A stretch of 10,351 nt of DNA from Caldiserica bacterium UBA4822 (GCA_002402295.1 DHFO01000041.1:1-10351); one strand, 5' to 3'; counted from the stretch's first letter, positions 1-7,133 are shown. Numbers and translations are program-made. Notes: generated by a model not told the origin, from the letters alone.

Positions 1-779
1 GTCCGCAGGTTGTACAGGCCATCCTCGTAGAACCCGCTCGAAGCGGGGTCGAGTGCGATCGCAATCTGTTGGCCCGGCTTGTATCCCGCCTTCTCGATGG
101 CGCGGATAATCAGCTCAATGGCATCAGCGTTGTGCTTGAGCGCCGGTGCGAACCCGCCCTCGTCGCCGACCCCGGTCGTGTACCCCGACTCCTTGAGAAC
201 ACCCTGGAGCGTGTGGTACGTTTCGCTTGCCCAGCGCACAGCCTCACGGAATGTGGGCGCGCCTACCGGCGCGATCATGAACTCCTGCAGGTCCGTTCCC
301 TGCCAATTGGCATGGACACCGCCGTTCATGATATTGAACATGGGAACCGGCAGGACCGTGGCTGTCATCCCGCCGATGTAGCGGTACAAAGGCTGGTCCC
401 TGGCAAGCGCGGCCACGCGGGCTACCGCGAGACTCACGCCCAGCAAGGCATTCGCACCCAAGCGACTCTTGTTCGCGGTTCCGTCGAGCTCAATCATGGT
501 GCGGTCGATGCGCGACTGATCAGTTGCGTCCATTCCAACCAGCGCGGCCGCAATCTCCGTATTGACGTGCGCCACAGCCTTGAGAACCCCTTTACCCCCA
601 AAGCGGCCTTTGTCCCCATCCCGGAGCTCCAACGCCTCATGGACCCCGGTCGAGGCTCCTGACGGCACTCCCGCCCGCGCCATGCGGCCATCCTCCAGGG
701 TCAGCTCTACTTCGACGGTCGGGTTTCCCCTTGAGTCCAGAATCTCCCGTGCATGTACTGTCCTGATTGCAGTTTTCAC
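1..779 (-). CDS. eno: Enolase, N-terminal 259 residues (C-terminus off left edge)
   Basis: Enolase interconverts 2-phosphoglycerate and phosphoenolpyruvate in the cytoplasm (glycolysis and gluconeogenesis). I translated this frame by hand from a GTG start at 779, preceded by AGGAGGAG at 785-792 with a 5-nt spacer. The N-terminus carries the classic signature AREILDSRGNPTVEVE (residues 10-25). The mobile active-site loop VPSGASTG is at 38-45. H156 and E166 sit in the central conserved block, the catalytic glutamate E207 is in GDEGGFAP, and the first Mg ligand D244 is in IALDPASSGFY. The central loop reads HANWQGTDLQEF, unlike the HADNNVDIQEF form of many enolases. Residue 249 is Gly where a Glu (SEFY) is usual. 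The frame stays open to base 1, so about 170 residues, including the catalytic lysines, lie outside. It follows the DMT genes by 87 bp and may have its own promoter. Confidence 0.96.
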   Translation of the reverse strand, partial: MKTAIRTVHAREILDSRGNPTVEVELTLEDGRMARAGVPSGASTGVHEALELRDGDKGRFGGKGVLKAVAHVNTEIAAALVGMDATDQSRIDRTMIELDGTANKSRLGANALLGVSLAVARVAALARDQPLYRYIGGMTATVLPVPMFNIMNGGVHANWQGTDLQEFMIAPVGAPTFREAVRWASETYHTLQGVLKESGYTTGVGDEGGFAPALKHNADAIELIIRAIEKAGYKPGQQIAIALDPASSGFYEDGLYNLR

Positions 780-816
780 TGTCGCTCCTCCTGACACAAG
801 ATGCTAGCTACCACAG

Positions 817-844
817 TGTATACGGTTCCATGGTTCAGTGTGAC
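817..844 (-). promoter_or_regulatory. Possible sigma70-type promoter for enolase
   Basis: On the minus strand GTCACA (839-844) and TATACA (817-822) are separated by 16 bp. Each matches its consensus hexamer at 4 of 6 positions. Transcription would start near 810 and leave a leader of about 30 nt containing the AGGAGGAG ribosome site. The 87-bp gap after the transporter stop is long compared with the other junctions in this gene group, which fits a separate promoter. The match is weak and could be chance. Confidence 0.3.
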
Positions 845-866
845 TGATGTGCGAGTCCGACGGACC

Positions 867-1739
867 TTACCGGGTCAAGTTCTCTCGTGCTACCAGCACA
901 ATCGACGCGAGCACCAGCACAAGGGCCAGCGCCATAACCCAGGTAACCGGCTCCCGGAAGATGGCGACGGAAATCAGCGCGCCGGCAAGAGGACCCACCG
1001 CAAAAAACGCCCCGGTCCTGGCCGCACCCATGCTCTTCAGCGAAAGAATGAAGAGCACGAGTGAACAGCCATAGGAGACAGAGCCCAGACCAAGTGCCGC
1101 AAGCAACTTTCCCGGCGGCGGAAGTGAGCCCTGGAAAGCCCATGAGAGACCGAGAGAGAAGAGGCCGGCACCCAGGCCCTTAATGCTGACAAGCACCAAT
1201 GGATCATGCCGCGAGAGTCTCGCGGAAACATTGTTGTCTACGCCCCAGCCAACTGCGGCCGCAAGAATCAGGAGCGGTCCCCTGACGACAGACGTGCTTC
1301 CCCTAGCAACACCGGTCAGCAGAACCCCCGTCACTGTCATGAGGAAGACCGCACCCCAGACGCGTCCCGTCACGCGCTCCCGAAAGAAAACCAACGCTAT
1401 CAGCGCCGTCGTGACGCCCTCAAGATTCAGGAGCAGCGACGCCGTGAATCCCGACGCCTCACGTATGCCAAACATCAGCAGGACAGGTGCGACAACTCCG
1501 CCTACAAGAACCATGGTCACGAGGAAGGGCACATCGCGTCGGGAGAGTCGTTCGCTGTCAAGGCCACGGCTCACCCCAAGCGCCCTCCCCAGCGTAACCG
1601 CCACGAATGCACCCAGATAGAGGCAGCCGGCAAGCGCAATGGGGTCCATGTTCACGACAAGCAGCTTGGCCAGCGGGGTACTGACCCCGAACAGAATCCC
1701 GGCGCCCAGTGCGAGAGGAATACCGTGCCGTACGTTCAT
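867..1739 (-). CDS. EamA/DMT-superfamily transporter (second of tandem pair)
   Basis: This 290-residue inner-membrane protein has the length and layout of the 10-TM drug/metabolite transporter superfamily, built from two EamA repeats (about 1-142 and 150-286). The N-terminus GIPLALGAGILFG...TPLAK is typical of the family's first helix. Repeat 1 ends with LNLEGVTTALIALVFFRERV (105-123). Repeat 2 has WGVDNN (165-170), K187 and ARTGAFFAVGPLAG (240-253) before a final helix. The substrate cannot be told from sequence; family members export amino acids, metabolites or drugs. Its ATG overlaps the TGA of the upstream gene (ATGA at 1736-1739), so translation is probably coupled. It is clearly paralogous to that neighbour along its whole length, which implies tandem duplication. 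The stop is TAA at 867. Confidence 0.9.
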   Translation of the reverse strand: MNVRHGIPLALGAGILFGVSTPLAKLLVVNMDPIALAGCLYLGAFVAVTLGRALGVSRGLDSERLSRRDVPFLVTMVLVGGVVAPVLLMFGIREASGFTASLLLNLEGVTTALIALVFFRERVTGRVWGAVFLMTVTGVLLTGVARGSTSVVRGPLLILAAAVGWGVDNNVSARLSRHDPLVLVSIKGLGAGLFSLGLSWAFQGSLPPPGKLLAALGLGSVSYGCSLVLFILSLKSMGAARTGAFFAVGPLAGALISVAIFREPVTWVMALALVLVLASIVLVARENLTR

Positions 1740-2647
1740 TCCCGTATGTGCTCCGCAGCAAACTGGCGCTGCTCATCATCCCGTCCGACAACCAGTACCG
1801 CCGCAGCGGTGAGCACAAGCCCGGCCAGCACCCTCCAGTCGACAGGCGTTCGAAATACCGCCAACGACAACACCGCCCCGGTCAGCGGTCCGATACCCGC
1901 AAACGCTCCGGTACGTGCTGGCCCCATCGCTTCAAGCGAAAGGAAGAAGAGCAACAGACCCGCACCATTCGACACCGATCCAAGAGCCACACCCAGGAGC
2001 AAGTCTCCCATTGGAGGAAGCCCGCCAACTCGTAGGGCGGCCACCATCGTCAGGAGCACGGCAGAGGGCACACACTCAATGAACGTGACCAGTATGGGGT
2101 CGCGATCCGAGAGTGTAGACACGATGTTTGTCTCGATGCCCCACGCAACGCAGGAACCCAGAATCAGCAATCCTCCCAGCAATGACGAACCTTCACCGTT
2201 GTTTGGTCCTGTAACAAGGACACCAGTCGCCGTCATGCACAAGACGGCAACCCAGAGCGAAGGGGATACGCGCTCCCGGACGAACACGGCTGCAATCAGA
2301 GCCGTCGCGATTCCCTCCATGTTCAACATGAGCGACGCAGCAAGTCCGCTCGAGAGCCGGATACCGAACATGAGGAGAACGGGCGCAGCAATCGTGCCTG
2401 CCAGGATAGCCGCTGCAAGCCGTGGAGCGTCCCTCGTACGCAGAGGAGCATACCGACCGCCTCCTCTTCCGCGGAGAAACAACGCAACCCCGGTTACCAC
2501 GGCAGGGCCGATGTACAGAGCACCTGCCAGAGCCAGCGGGTCTACATGCGAGAGGAGCAGTTTCGAGAAGGGGGCTCCTGCGCCCAGCAGGGCACCGGCA
2601 ACGAGCGCCAGCGGAACCCCGCGCCGCGTGTCTGGTCGATGCGTCAT
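1736..2647 (-). CDS. EamA/DMT-superfamily transporter (first of tandem pair)
   Basis: This is a 303-residue multi-pass membrane protein with two EamA repeats, aligning end to end with the next gene downstream. Shared landmarks are VPLALVAGALLGAGAPFSK (11-29), DPLALAGALY (36-45), LNMEGIATALIAAVFVRERV (108-127), ALGSVSNG (221-228) and ARTGAFAGIGPLTG (244-257). It differs from its paralogue where the partner has WGVDNN and K187: here WGIETN (169-174) and E191. A charged tail (GRDDEQRQ...) follows the last helix. The ATG at 2647 is preceded by the purine-rich GGGGAAGGG and lies 25 bp behind the UPF0182 stop, so the two are likely cotranscribed. The pair could work as a heterodimer or as two independent exporters. 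Substrate is unknown. Confidence 0.9.
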   Translation of the reverse strand: MTHRPDTRRGVPLALVAGALLGAGAPFSKLLLSHVDPLALAGALYIGPAVVTGVALFLRGRGGGRYAPLRTRDAPRLAAAILAGTIAAPVLLMFGIRLSSGLAASLMLNMEGIATALIAAVFVRERVSPSLWVAVLCMTATGVLVTGPNNGEGSSLLGGLLILGSCVAWGIETNIVSTLSDRDPILVTFIECVPSAVLLTMVAALRVGGLPPMGDLLLGVALGSVSNGAGLLLFFLSLEAMGPARTGAFAGIGPLTGAVLSLAVFRTPVDWRVLAGLVLTAAAVLVVGRDDEQRQFAAEHIRE

Positions 2648-2672
2648 GTCGAACCCTTCCCCGCCTGAACCA

Positions 2673-5513
2673 CTAGGGCTGCTTCTGCAGGGCGTTTAGC
2701 TGAGCGAGAACTGTCTCGAGTGCCTTGAGCTCCTCGCCGGCGCGTGCGTACTCGCCGGAGGCACTGTACTGCTTGTAGCGGGCCATGATGGCCACGGCCT
2801 GCTCAATAAGCGCACTCTGTTCGGTTTCGGATGTTGCTGGCGGTGGCGTCTGCCCTTCCCCTGTTCCCGTGCCCGGTGTCGAGGGAACGGGTCCGATGCC
2901 GCCGATGTCAATCGTCGTGCCAAGCAGTCCGCCGAGTGCCTGGTCGAGGTTGTCGCCCCATACCAGCTTGTCCTTGGTTGCCACGACAATTTTCTTGATC
3001 TGTGGCATCTTGGAGCTGCTGGACTGTAGATAGATAGGTTCGATATAGAGAAGTGACCCGTCGACTGGCATGATGAGCATGTTGCCTCGCAGAACCTGCG
3101 AACCCTGTTGGTTCCACAGCGTGAGCGTCTTCGAGATTTCTGTGTCCTGGTCGATGCGCGCCTCCACCTGGAACGGGCCATACACCACGCGGTCTTTGCT
3201 GAACTTGATGACAGACACCTGACTGGATGACATCGCGTCAGAACTGATTGCCATGAGCCCAACCAAATTGTCTTTGCCGAGAGGCGTGAATGGAACCACA
3301 AGGGAGAATGCGGGAGCCTCGGTTCCCGGAACCTTGAAGAAGACATAATACGGCTCGATGGACGTGTCCGTTCCCAGATAGCGCTCCTTGGCAACTGTCC
3401 ACGTGTCCTCCTGACCGTAGAATGACGCCGGGTCAGTCATATGGTACTTGGCATAGACACTACTCTGTAGGCTCCCCAGGCCGGCAGGGTAGCGGTAGTG
3501 CTCCCGCACGAAGGAAGGAGCCTCGCTGAGGGGAGTGAACAGCCCGGGATACACCCGCGCAAGTGTCTGAACAATGGGGTCCGAGGTGTCGATGAGATAG
3601 AAGGTTGTCGTGCCGTCGAACGCGTTCACTGTGTACATGAAACTGTTGCGCGCATAATTCACGACTTTGCTGCCCAGCTGCGTTCCCATATCGTAGTACT
3701 CGCTGTAGGGAAAGTACTGCGACGTGGTGTAACCCTGTCCGAACCAGAACAGCCTACCCTCGGGGTCAGCCGCGATGTAGGGATCACTGTCCAGCTCAAG
3801 GAATGGCGCAATATGACTCACACGCTGCTGAATGTTGCGATATACCATGATACGGGAGTTGCTGTTGATCTGTCCCGAGATGAGCAGATTGATGTCCTGG
3901 TCAACGAGGGAGAACGCCAGGCGGTTCAGCAGCGAAAGACCGATTCCGCCCGTGCCCGTGTACTGATACGACTTGTTGGTGTCCCCCTGCGGATAGTCAA
4001 ACTCCGAGGAGTTCCCTTTGACAATTGCATATTCATTGGTCCCCTCGCCGAAGTAGATACGAGGTTCTGAGATGTCTACGAACCCGGCAGAACTCACTGG
4101 AGGAATGTCCTTGACAGCGTAGATCGGCGCGCCTTCTGCGGTAAAGTCGCTCACACCATTCACGACGACGCCGAAGCCGTGCGTATACACCAGCCGGTCA
4201 TTGACGAAACTGCGGGTCGTGTCTGGCAGCAGCGACTGGTCCAGTTCACGTGCCGCAATCATGACCTCCTGCGACCTCCCGTTCATAGTGTAGCGGTCGA
4301 TGTCTATGTCATTGAACTTGTAGTACGTGCGTATCGACTGAAGCTGTCCATTGCTGTCGGCAAGGGCGCGCCAATCCCACAGACGCACGTTCTGAAGCAC
4401 ATTCTTATTCGCCAGGACAGCATCCACTGTGAGCGCCTTCTGCGTGCCGGGGTCAGCAACCGCGGCAATCCCGGACAGACCGAACGCTATATTCGTTGCC
4501 GTGATATTGTTTGTCAGGTATTCGCCTTCCTGCGACAGCTCATTGGGCTTTACCACAAAACGCTGATAGAGCGCCGGAATTCCAGACACGAGCAGCACGT
4601 ACGCAACCAGCGTCACGCCCGCAACCCACCCGAGAACCTTGCGGTTGGCCAGGCGCGGCCGGAAGGATGCTGCGAGGAAGACAAGACCCCCCAGGAGAAC
4701 GCCCGCGGCGGTCACTTTGAGGAGAGGAATCCGGATAACCCGGTCTGTGCTGCTCACACCGAACACGACCCCATTGCTCTGAAACAAGAGGCCAAACATG
4801 GATACCCAGATAGCCGCCGCTGCAATAATCAGCAGGATGCCAGCAAAGGAGTTCATCCTGCTGTGCAGTCCACGCCTCAGGGCATCGTCCCCGGCTGTAG
4901 AGGCCGTCATGAGGAAGCATGCACCAATAACCGCCATGCCCCCAACCATCGTCCCTGCAAGGATACCCAGCACACCACGGATGACGGGGTAGGTGAAGAA
5001 GTAGAAGCTTTCGCTGTGGCCAAAAATGGGGTCCACGTACGCAGTGGAAGACACTTGGCGCATGGCGGTCAGGAGCTGCAGGCCAAGGTTGCTGGCAGCA
5101 AGCCCGCAGAAGTTGGCGACAACCAGCACGATCACGATGCGCGTCCACTTGAGCGTACGTGATATCCTGCCGGCATCGCCGTCGTTCATGCCCGAGAACA
5201 GACGCCGTGGCAGGTGCGTAATTCCCAGGACGATAGCGCACGCGGCGACCGCCCCCGAAACATATGCAATGGACCGTACCAGCGTCCTCGTCCAGAAGAC
5301 CTGGACATAGCCGACCTCGGCGAAGAACAGGTAGTCTGTGTACAGTCCCGCGAGACCTGAAAACGCCAAGCCGAGGAACGAAACCACGAACAGAGCAATG
5401 CTCAAACCAAGCGGCCAGCCACTCCGTTTCGCTCTGCGAACCCAGAGAAAGACAACCACGGCCACCACGAGCAGTATGCCGAAGAGTGATACTAGTGTAG
5501 TCTGTCCAGTCAT
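2673..5513 (-). CDS. UPF0182 family large membrane protein
   Basis: The product is a 946-residue protein of the UPF0182/COG1615 family, whose function is unknown. Roughly eight hydrophobic segments fill residues 5-320, starting with LVSLFGILLVVAVVVFLWV and ending before LYQRFVVKPNEL. That last stretch, followed by EGEYLTNNITATNIAFGL, is a family hallmark. A long, probably extracytoplasmic domain follows. It contains PRIYFGEGTNEYAIVKG, EFDYPQGDTNKSYQYTG and GLSLLNRLAFSL, all matching family blocks. A Pro/Thr/Gly-rich linker (PSTPGTGTGEGQTPPPAT) leads to a C-terminal helical segment rich in Ala, Glu and Leu, also a family trait. I chose ATG at 5513. The GTG 33 bases upstream would place the only good ribosome site inside the gene and add a non-hydrophobic leader. 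It heads a group with the two DMT transporters. Confidence 0.93.
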   Translation of the reverse strand: MTGQTTLVSLFGILLVVAVVVFLWVRRAKRSGWPLGLSIALFVVSFLGLAFSGLAGLYTDYLFFAEVGYVQVFWTRTLVRSIAYVSGAVAACAIVLGITHLPRRLFSGMNDGDAGRISRTLKWTRIVIVLVVANFCGLAASNLGLQLLTAMRQVSSTAYVDPIFGHSESFYFFTYPVIRGVLGILAGTMVGGMAVIGACFLMTASTAGDDALRRGLHSRMNSFAGILLIIAAAAIWVSMFGLLFQSNGVVFGVSSTDRVIRIPLLKVTAAGVLLGGLVFLAASFRPRLANRKVLGWVAGVTLVAYVLLVSGIPALYQRFVVKPNELSQEGEYLTNNITATNIAFGLSGIAAVADPGTQKALTVDAVLANKNVLQNVRLWDWRALADSNGQLQSIRTYYKFNDIDIDRYTMNGRSQEVMIAARELDQSLLPDTTRSFVNDRLVYTHGFGVVVNGVSDFTAEGAPIYAVKDIPPVSSAGFVDISEPRIYFGEGTNEYAIVKGNSSEFDYPQGDTNKSYQYTGTGGIGLSLLNRLAFSLVDQDINLLISGQINSNSRIMVYRNIQQRVSHIAPFLELDSDPYIAADPEGRLFWFGQGYTTSQYFPYSEYYDMGTQLGSKVVNYARNSFMYTVNAFDGTTTFYLIDTSDPIVQTLARVYPGLFTPLSEAPSFVREHYRYPAGLGSLQSSVYAKYHMTDPASFYGQEDTWTVAKERYLGTDTSIEPYYVFFKVPGTEAPAFSLVVPFTPLGKDNLVGLMAISSDAMSSSQVSVIKFSKDRVVYGPFQVEARIDQDTEISKTLTLWNQQGSQVLRGNMLIMPVDGSLLYIEPIYLQSSSSKMPQIKKIVVATKDKLVWGDNLDQALGGLLGTTIDIGGIGPVPSTPGTGTGEGQTPPPATSETEQSALIEQAVAIMARYKQYSASGEYARAGEELKALETVLAQLNALQKQP

Positions 5514-5523
5514 CGTGTGCCAG

Positions 5524-5530
5524 CCTCCCC
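5524..5530 (-). promoter_or_regulatory. Ribosome binding site deciding the UPF0182 start
   Basis: GGGGAGG on the minus strand lies 10 nt before the ATG at 5513. It falls inside the frame if the upstream GTG at 5546 is used, so it supports the shorter protein. The stretch from 5514 to 5639 shows no convincing promoter or terminator otherwise. Confidence 0.6.
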
Positions 5531-5639
5531 GAGCAAACAAGGGCACGCTGTCCGCGCCGCCCCGAGCCCATCACCCCGACGTTCACGCTGAGTGATGCGC
5601 TGCGCGGAACACGGGTCATGTGAACATAGTCTACGCTGT

Positions 5640-6065
5640 TCAGGCATGAAGAACATGCCCACAAACGCAGTGACGCCCGCCTCGGCATCTCAGTACGTGA
5701 AGTAGCTGCCTCCGACGAACTCGCGGATGATGGAGGTGCTGGGGATGACGTCGATGTCCATCACCGGCAGGAAGTAATCGAGGAAGCGGATAAGCCGCAG
5801 CGGCCACAACCAGTTCAAGGTTGCGCGTCTGCCGCAGAGACAGGGCAATGAACGCATGCCACAGCAACGGCGGCCAGAAGACGAGCTTTGAATGTTCCCA
5901 GATGGACTCATTGATTGGGCCAAAGAGTCCGACGATGGTGCTCTGACCAAACCAGTCATAGAAGAAGTGCAGAGCCGATCCCAGGAGAGCCATGAAGACG
6001 GCGCCGAAGACGACGACTCGAAGCAGTTTGGCGTAGTTGGCCACGTCACGCGCCCTGGTATTCAC
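5640..6065 (-). pseudogene. DUF6512-like membrane protein gene, frameshifted
   Basis: The first 85-90 codons encode a clear membrane protein. There is a helix VVVFGAVFMALLGSALHFFY (17-36), then GLFGPINESIWEHSKLVFW, which I recognise from memory as the NES-WEH block of DUF6512 proteins, and a second helix. The GTG start at 6065 follows GGGGAAGGA closely. After about 5800 this frame turns into Arg/His-rich sequence with AT-rich third positions. The next frame (+1) becomes protein-like with G/C third positions, reading LIRFLDYFLPVMDIDVIP and ending FVGGSYFTY at a TGA (5690-5692). Beyond that TGA the same frame still reads plausibly (DAEAGVTAFVGMFFMPEQ). I infer one extra base near 5790-5810 plus a nonsense change, so the gene is probably dead. 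The family call is moderate; the frame switch is the firmer part. Confidence 0.6.
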
Positions 6066-6086
6066 GAATCCTTCCCCATATGAACC

Positions 6087-6441
6087 TCACGCTTCGCCCT
6101 GCACGATGCCGCCCATCGGTGTGAGATCAAGTCCATTCGCGCGCAGGACGCGTCTTTGCGTGCGCGAACTCGGGGATGTCCAGCAGGATATCGGTCATGT
6201 TCTGTACAGCCGCTGCAGGGCCGGTCTTAGGCAGCCGCCGCTGAACGTGGGCGTCCACGATACGTTCCATCATGAGGTCGCAGGGATAGTGGACGTTCAT
6301 GAACGGCATTCCCATCAGGCGGGCGACGCTGGGCATGTAGTCCCAGTTGTGCATATGCTTGTTGCCTTCAACGCCGAACTGCCGCGGCAGCAGCGCCTCG
6401 CGTGCCTCGTCCTCCGGTACACCTGCGAGTTGCATCACCAT
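6087..6441 (-). pseudogene. NIF3-like metal-binding protein, internal remnant
   Basis: An open frame of 104 codons (6127-6441) matches the middle of NIF3-like dinuclear-metal proteins as I remember them. The pattern is GVPEDEAREALL, then MHNWDYMPSVARLMGMPFMN, then VHYP-CD and, after a helix, MTDILLDIPEFAHAK. Family members run to about 300 residues, so roughly 170 N-terminal residues are missing. A TGA lies in frame two codons before the first ATG, and the first codons (ATG GTG ATG CAA) fall in the transposon end. Near 6160 the reading probably slips by one base. The new frame reads RANGLDLTPMGGIVQGEA and stops at 6087 with better third-position G/C. Lacking its N-terminal metal ligands, the product is unlikely to work. 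It ends 21 bp before the DUF6512-like gene. Confidence 0.6.
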
Positions 6442-6489
6442 AATTCATCGTGCAATCCCTCCGCCCCATCACGAACAAAGCATCGTGAA
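6433..6489 (-). repeat. Left-end repeat cluster of the transposon
   Basis: Read on the minus strand, this holds TTCACGATG (6481-6489), TTCGTGATG (6467-6475), TGCACGATG (6446-6454) and ATGGTGATG (6433-6441). These are variants of the motif seen in the opposite orientation at the right end. The two inner copies are 14 bp apart, the same as one interval on the right. Confidence 0.55.
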
Positions 6490-6505
6490 ACGAGAGGAGG
6501 TAGCC

Positions 6506-6880
6506 ATGATACGCACATCCTTGTGGAAGGAAAAAGGGACCATCCTGCAGGAGTTCTGTGCTACCACAGGGTACAGTCCTCCGTATGCAGCTTCCCTGCT
6601 CCGAGACAGGGGGAGGTGGACCTGGTGCGCCATGACGGAGGGCAGGCAGCTGGGAAGCAGGATCCAGAACAGAGAGCATGCTCCCATGACTCCACTCCAC
6701 CGGCTCCTGGCGGCTCCCGAGGTCAGTGATCAGGCCAAGGCACGCCTCCTGCGTCAGCTCAGAGACATCGATCCTCTGTCCCTGCAGCGGGATATTCACA
6801 TCCTGGAGGCACGGATCCTCCGGAAGACCAGCCAGGATACCTTCCTCGGAGCCGTGACAAGCAAGACCAGTTCGCTCTAA
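6506..6880 (+). CDS. Transposase with catalytic core deleted (124 aa)
   Basis: Start ATG at 6506 with a textbook AGGAGG (6495-6500) and a 5-nt spacer. Residues 1-37 (WKEKGTILQEFCATTGYSPP, then YAASLLRDRGR) resemble the N-terminal DNA-binding helices of a DDE integrase-type transposase, in which a KxxxLxEFxxxTGYxRxYAxxLL pattern is typical. Residues 50-107 (GSRIQNREHAP, then TPLHRLLAAPEVSDQAK and LRDIDPLSLQRDIHILEARI) resemble the C-terminal end of the same proteins, which usually reads TPYQRLL...NPxxLxRxIxxLQ. The roughly 300 residues between, including the whole DDE catalytic domain, are absent. The join lies near 6617-6650 and the frame is kept open across it. It cannot catalyse transposition, but it could still bind element ends. 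Family placement (ISNCY-type, integrase-core) is from memory. Confidence 0.65.
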   Translation: MIRTSLWKEKGTILQEFCATTGYSPPYAASLLRDRGRWTWCAMTEGRQLGSRIQNREHAPMTPLHRLLAAPEVSDQAKARLLRQLRDIDPLSLQRDIHILEARILRKTSQDTFLGAVTSKTSSL

Positions 6881-6932
6881 TTCTTGATGATGCAATGACT
6901 CACACGTTCGCGATGATTTCTTCATGATGCAA
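6881..6932 (+). repeat. Right-end repeat cluster of the transposon
   Basis: Three copies of the end motif occur directly after the transposase stop codon: TTCTTGATG (6881-6889), TTCGCGATG (6907-6915) and TTCATGATG (6921-6929). The outermost is followed by CAA, completing the TGATGCAA terminus. The last two are 14 bp apart. They are inverted relative to the left-end cluster. Confidence 0.55.
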
Positions 6933-6940
6933 TACAGGGC

Positions 6941-7133
6941 GTGCCACATTCGATAAACGGATGCGGGTTCTGGTGGCTTCAGAGTGCATACCTGGACGTG
7001 CTCGAAGAACGGGGAATTGTCAGCCCCGAGACCGCACTGTCCCCGGGACGAGATCGACGGCATGATCAACCCCTTTGTACGATTCGGTGCGTTTGGTTCA
7101 GGATGGCTCGTGGTGCACAAGCTGTCAGGCTAG
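6941..7133 (+). pseudogene. C-terminal remnant of an unrecognised gene
   Basis: This short stretch reads as real protein in two successive frames. The first gives CGFWWLQSAYLDVLEERG then IVSPETALSPG (about 6956-7048). One base further on, the next frame gives DEIDGMINPFVRFGAFGSG then WLVVHKLSG and a TAG at 7131-7133. Joined, they form a plausible C-terminus with a hydrophobic end, but I do not recognise the family. The reading frame runs leftwards without a start of its own into the transposon end, so the 5' part has been lost there. One extra base near 7042-7050 (in CCCCGGGACG) would explain the frame switch. It points opposite to the NIF3-like remnant. Confidence 0.4.

Larger units (their letters stand above)
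6430..6932 (+). mobile_element. Miniature/internally deleted insertion sequence
   Basis: The ends carry an 8-bp perfect inverted repeat, TTGCATCA (6430-6437) and TGATGCAA (6925-6932). Just inside are clustered copies of a TTCNNGATG-like motif, inverted between the two sides, as expected for transposase binding sites. Between them lies a 124-codon ORF holding only the first and last parts of a transposase. The element is about 500 bp, far shorter than an autonomous copy of this type. I see no target-site duplication outside the proposed ends, so either the ends are slightly off or the flanks were rearranged after insertion. Confidence 0.6.

Noticed and set aside
1206..2699. A 497-codon open frame on the plus strand across both transporter genes
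   Set aside because: It is antisense to two well-conserved membrane proteins, is rich in Arg, Pro, Ser and Thr, and has no domain. Long antisense frames are expected in GC-rich DNA.
4179..5162. A 327-codon plus-strand frame opposite the UPF0182 gene
   Set aside because: It lies wholly antisense to conserved UPF0182 blocks and is rich in His, Arg and Gln with no recognisable domain.
4540..5688. A 382-codon minus-strand frame overlapping the UPF0182 gene in another frame
   Set aside because: It is Cys/Arg/Trp-rich and out of frame with the transmembrane segments of UPF0182; no ribosome site supports it.
5690..5692. In-frame TGA as selenocysteine or recoded tryptophan
   Set aside because: All intact genes here with a TGA stop end cleanly at it, the context has no redox motif, and the same gene already carries a frameshift. 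A nonsense change is simpler.
6368..7120. A 250-codon minus-strand frame across the transposon
   Set aside because: The plus strand carries recognisable transposase segments with a strong ribosome site; the minus product has no recognisable features.
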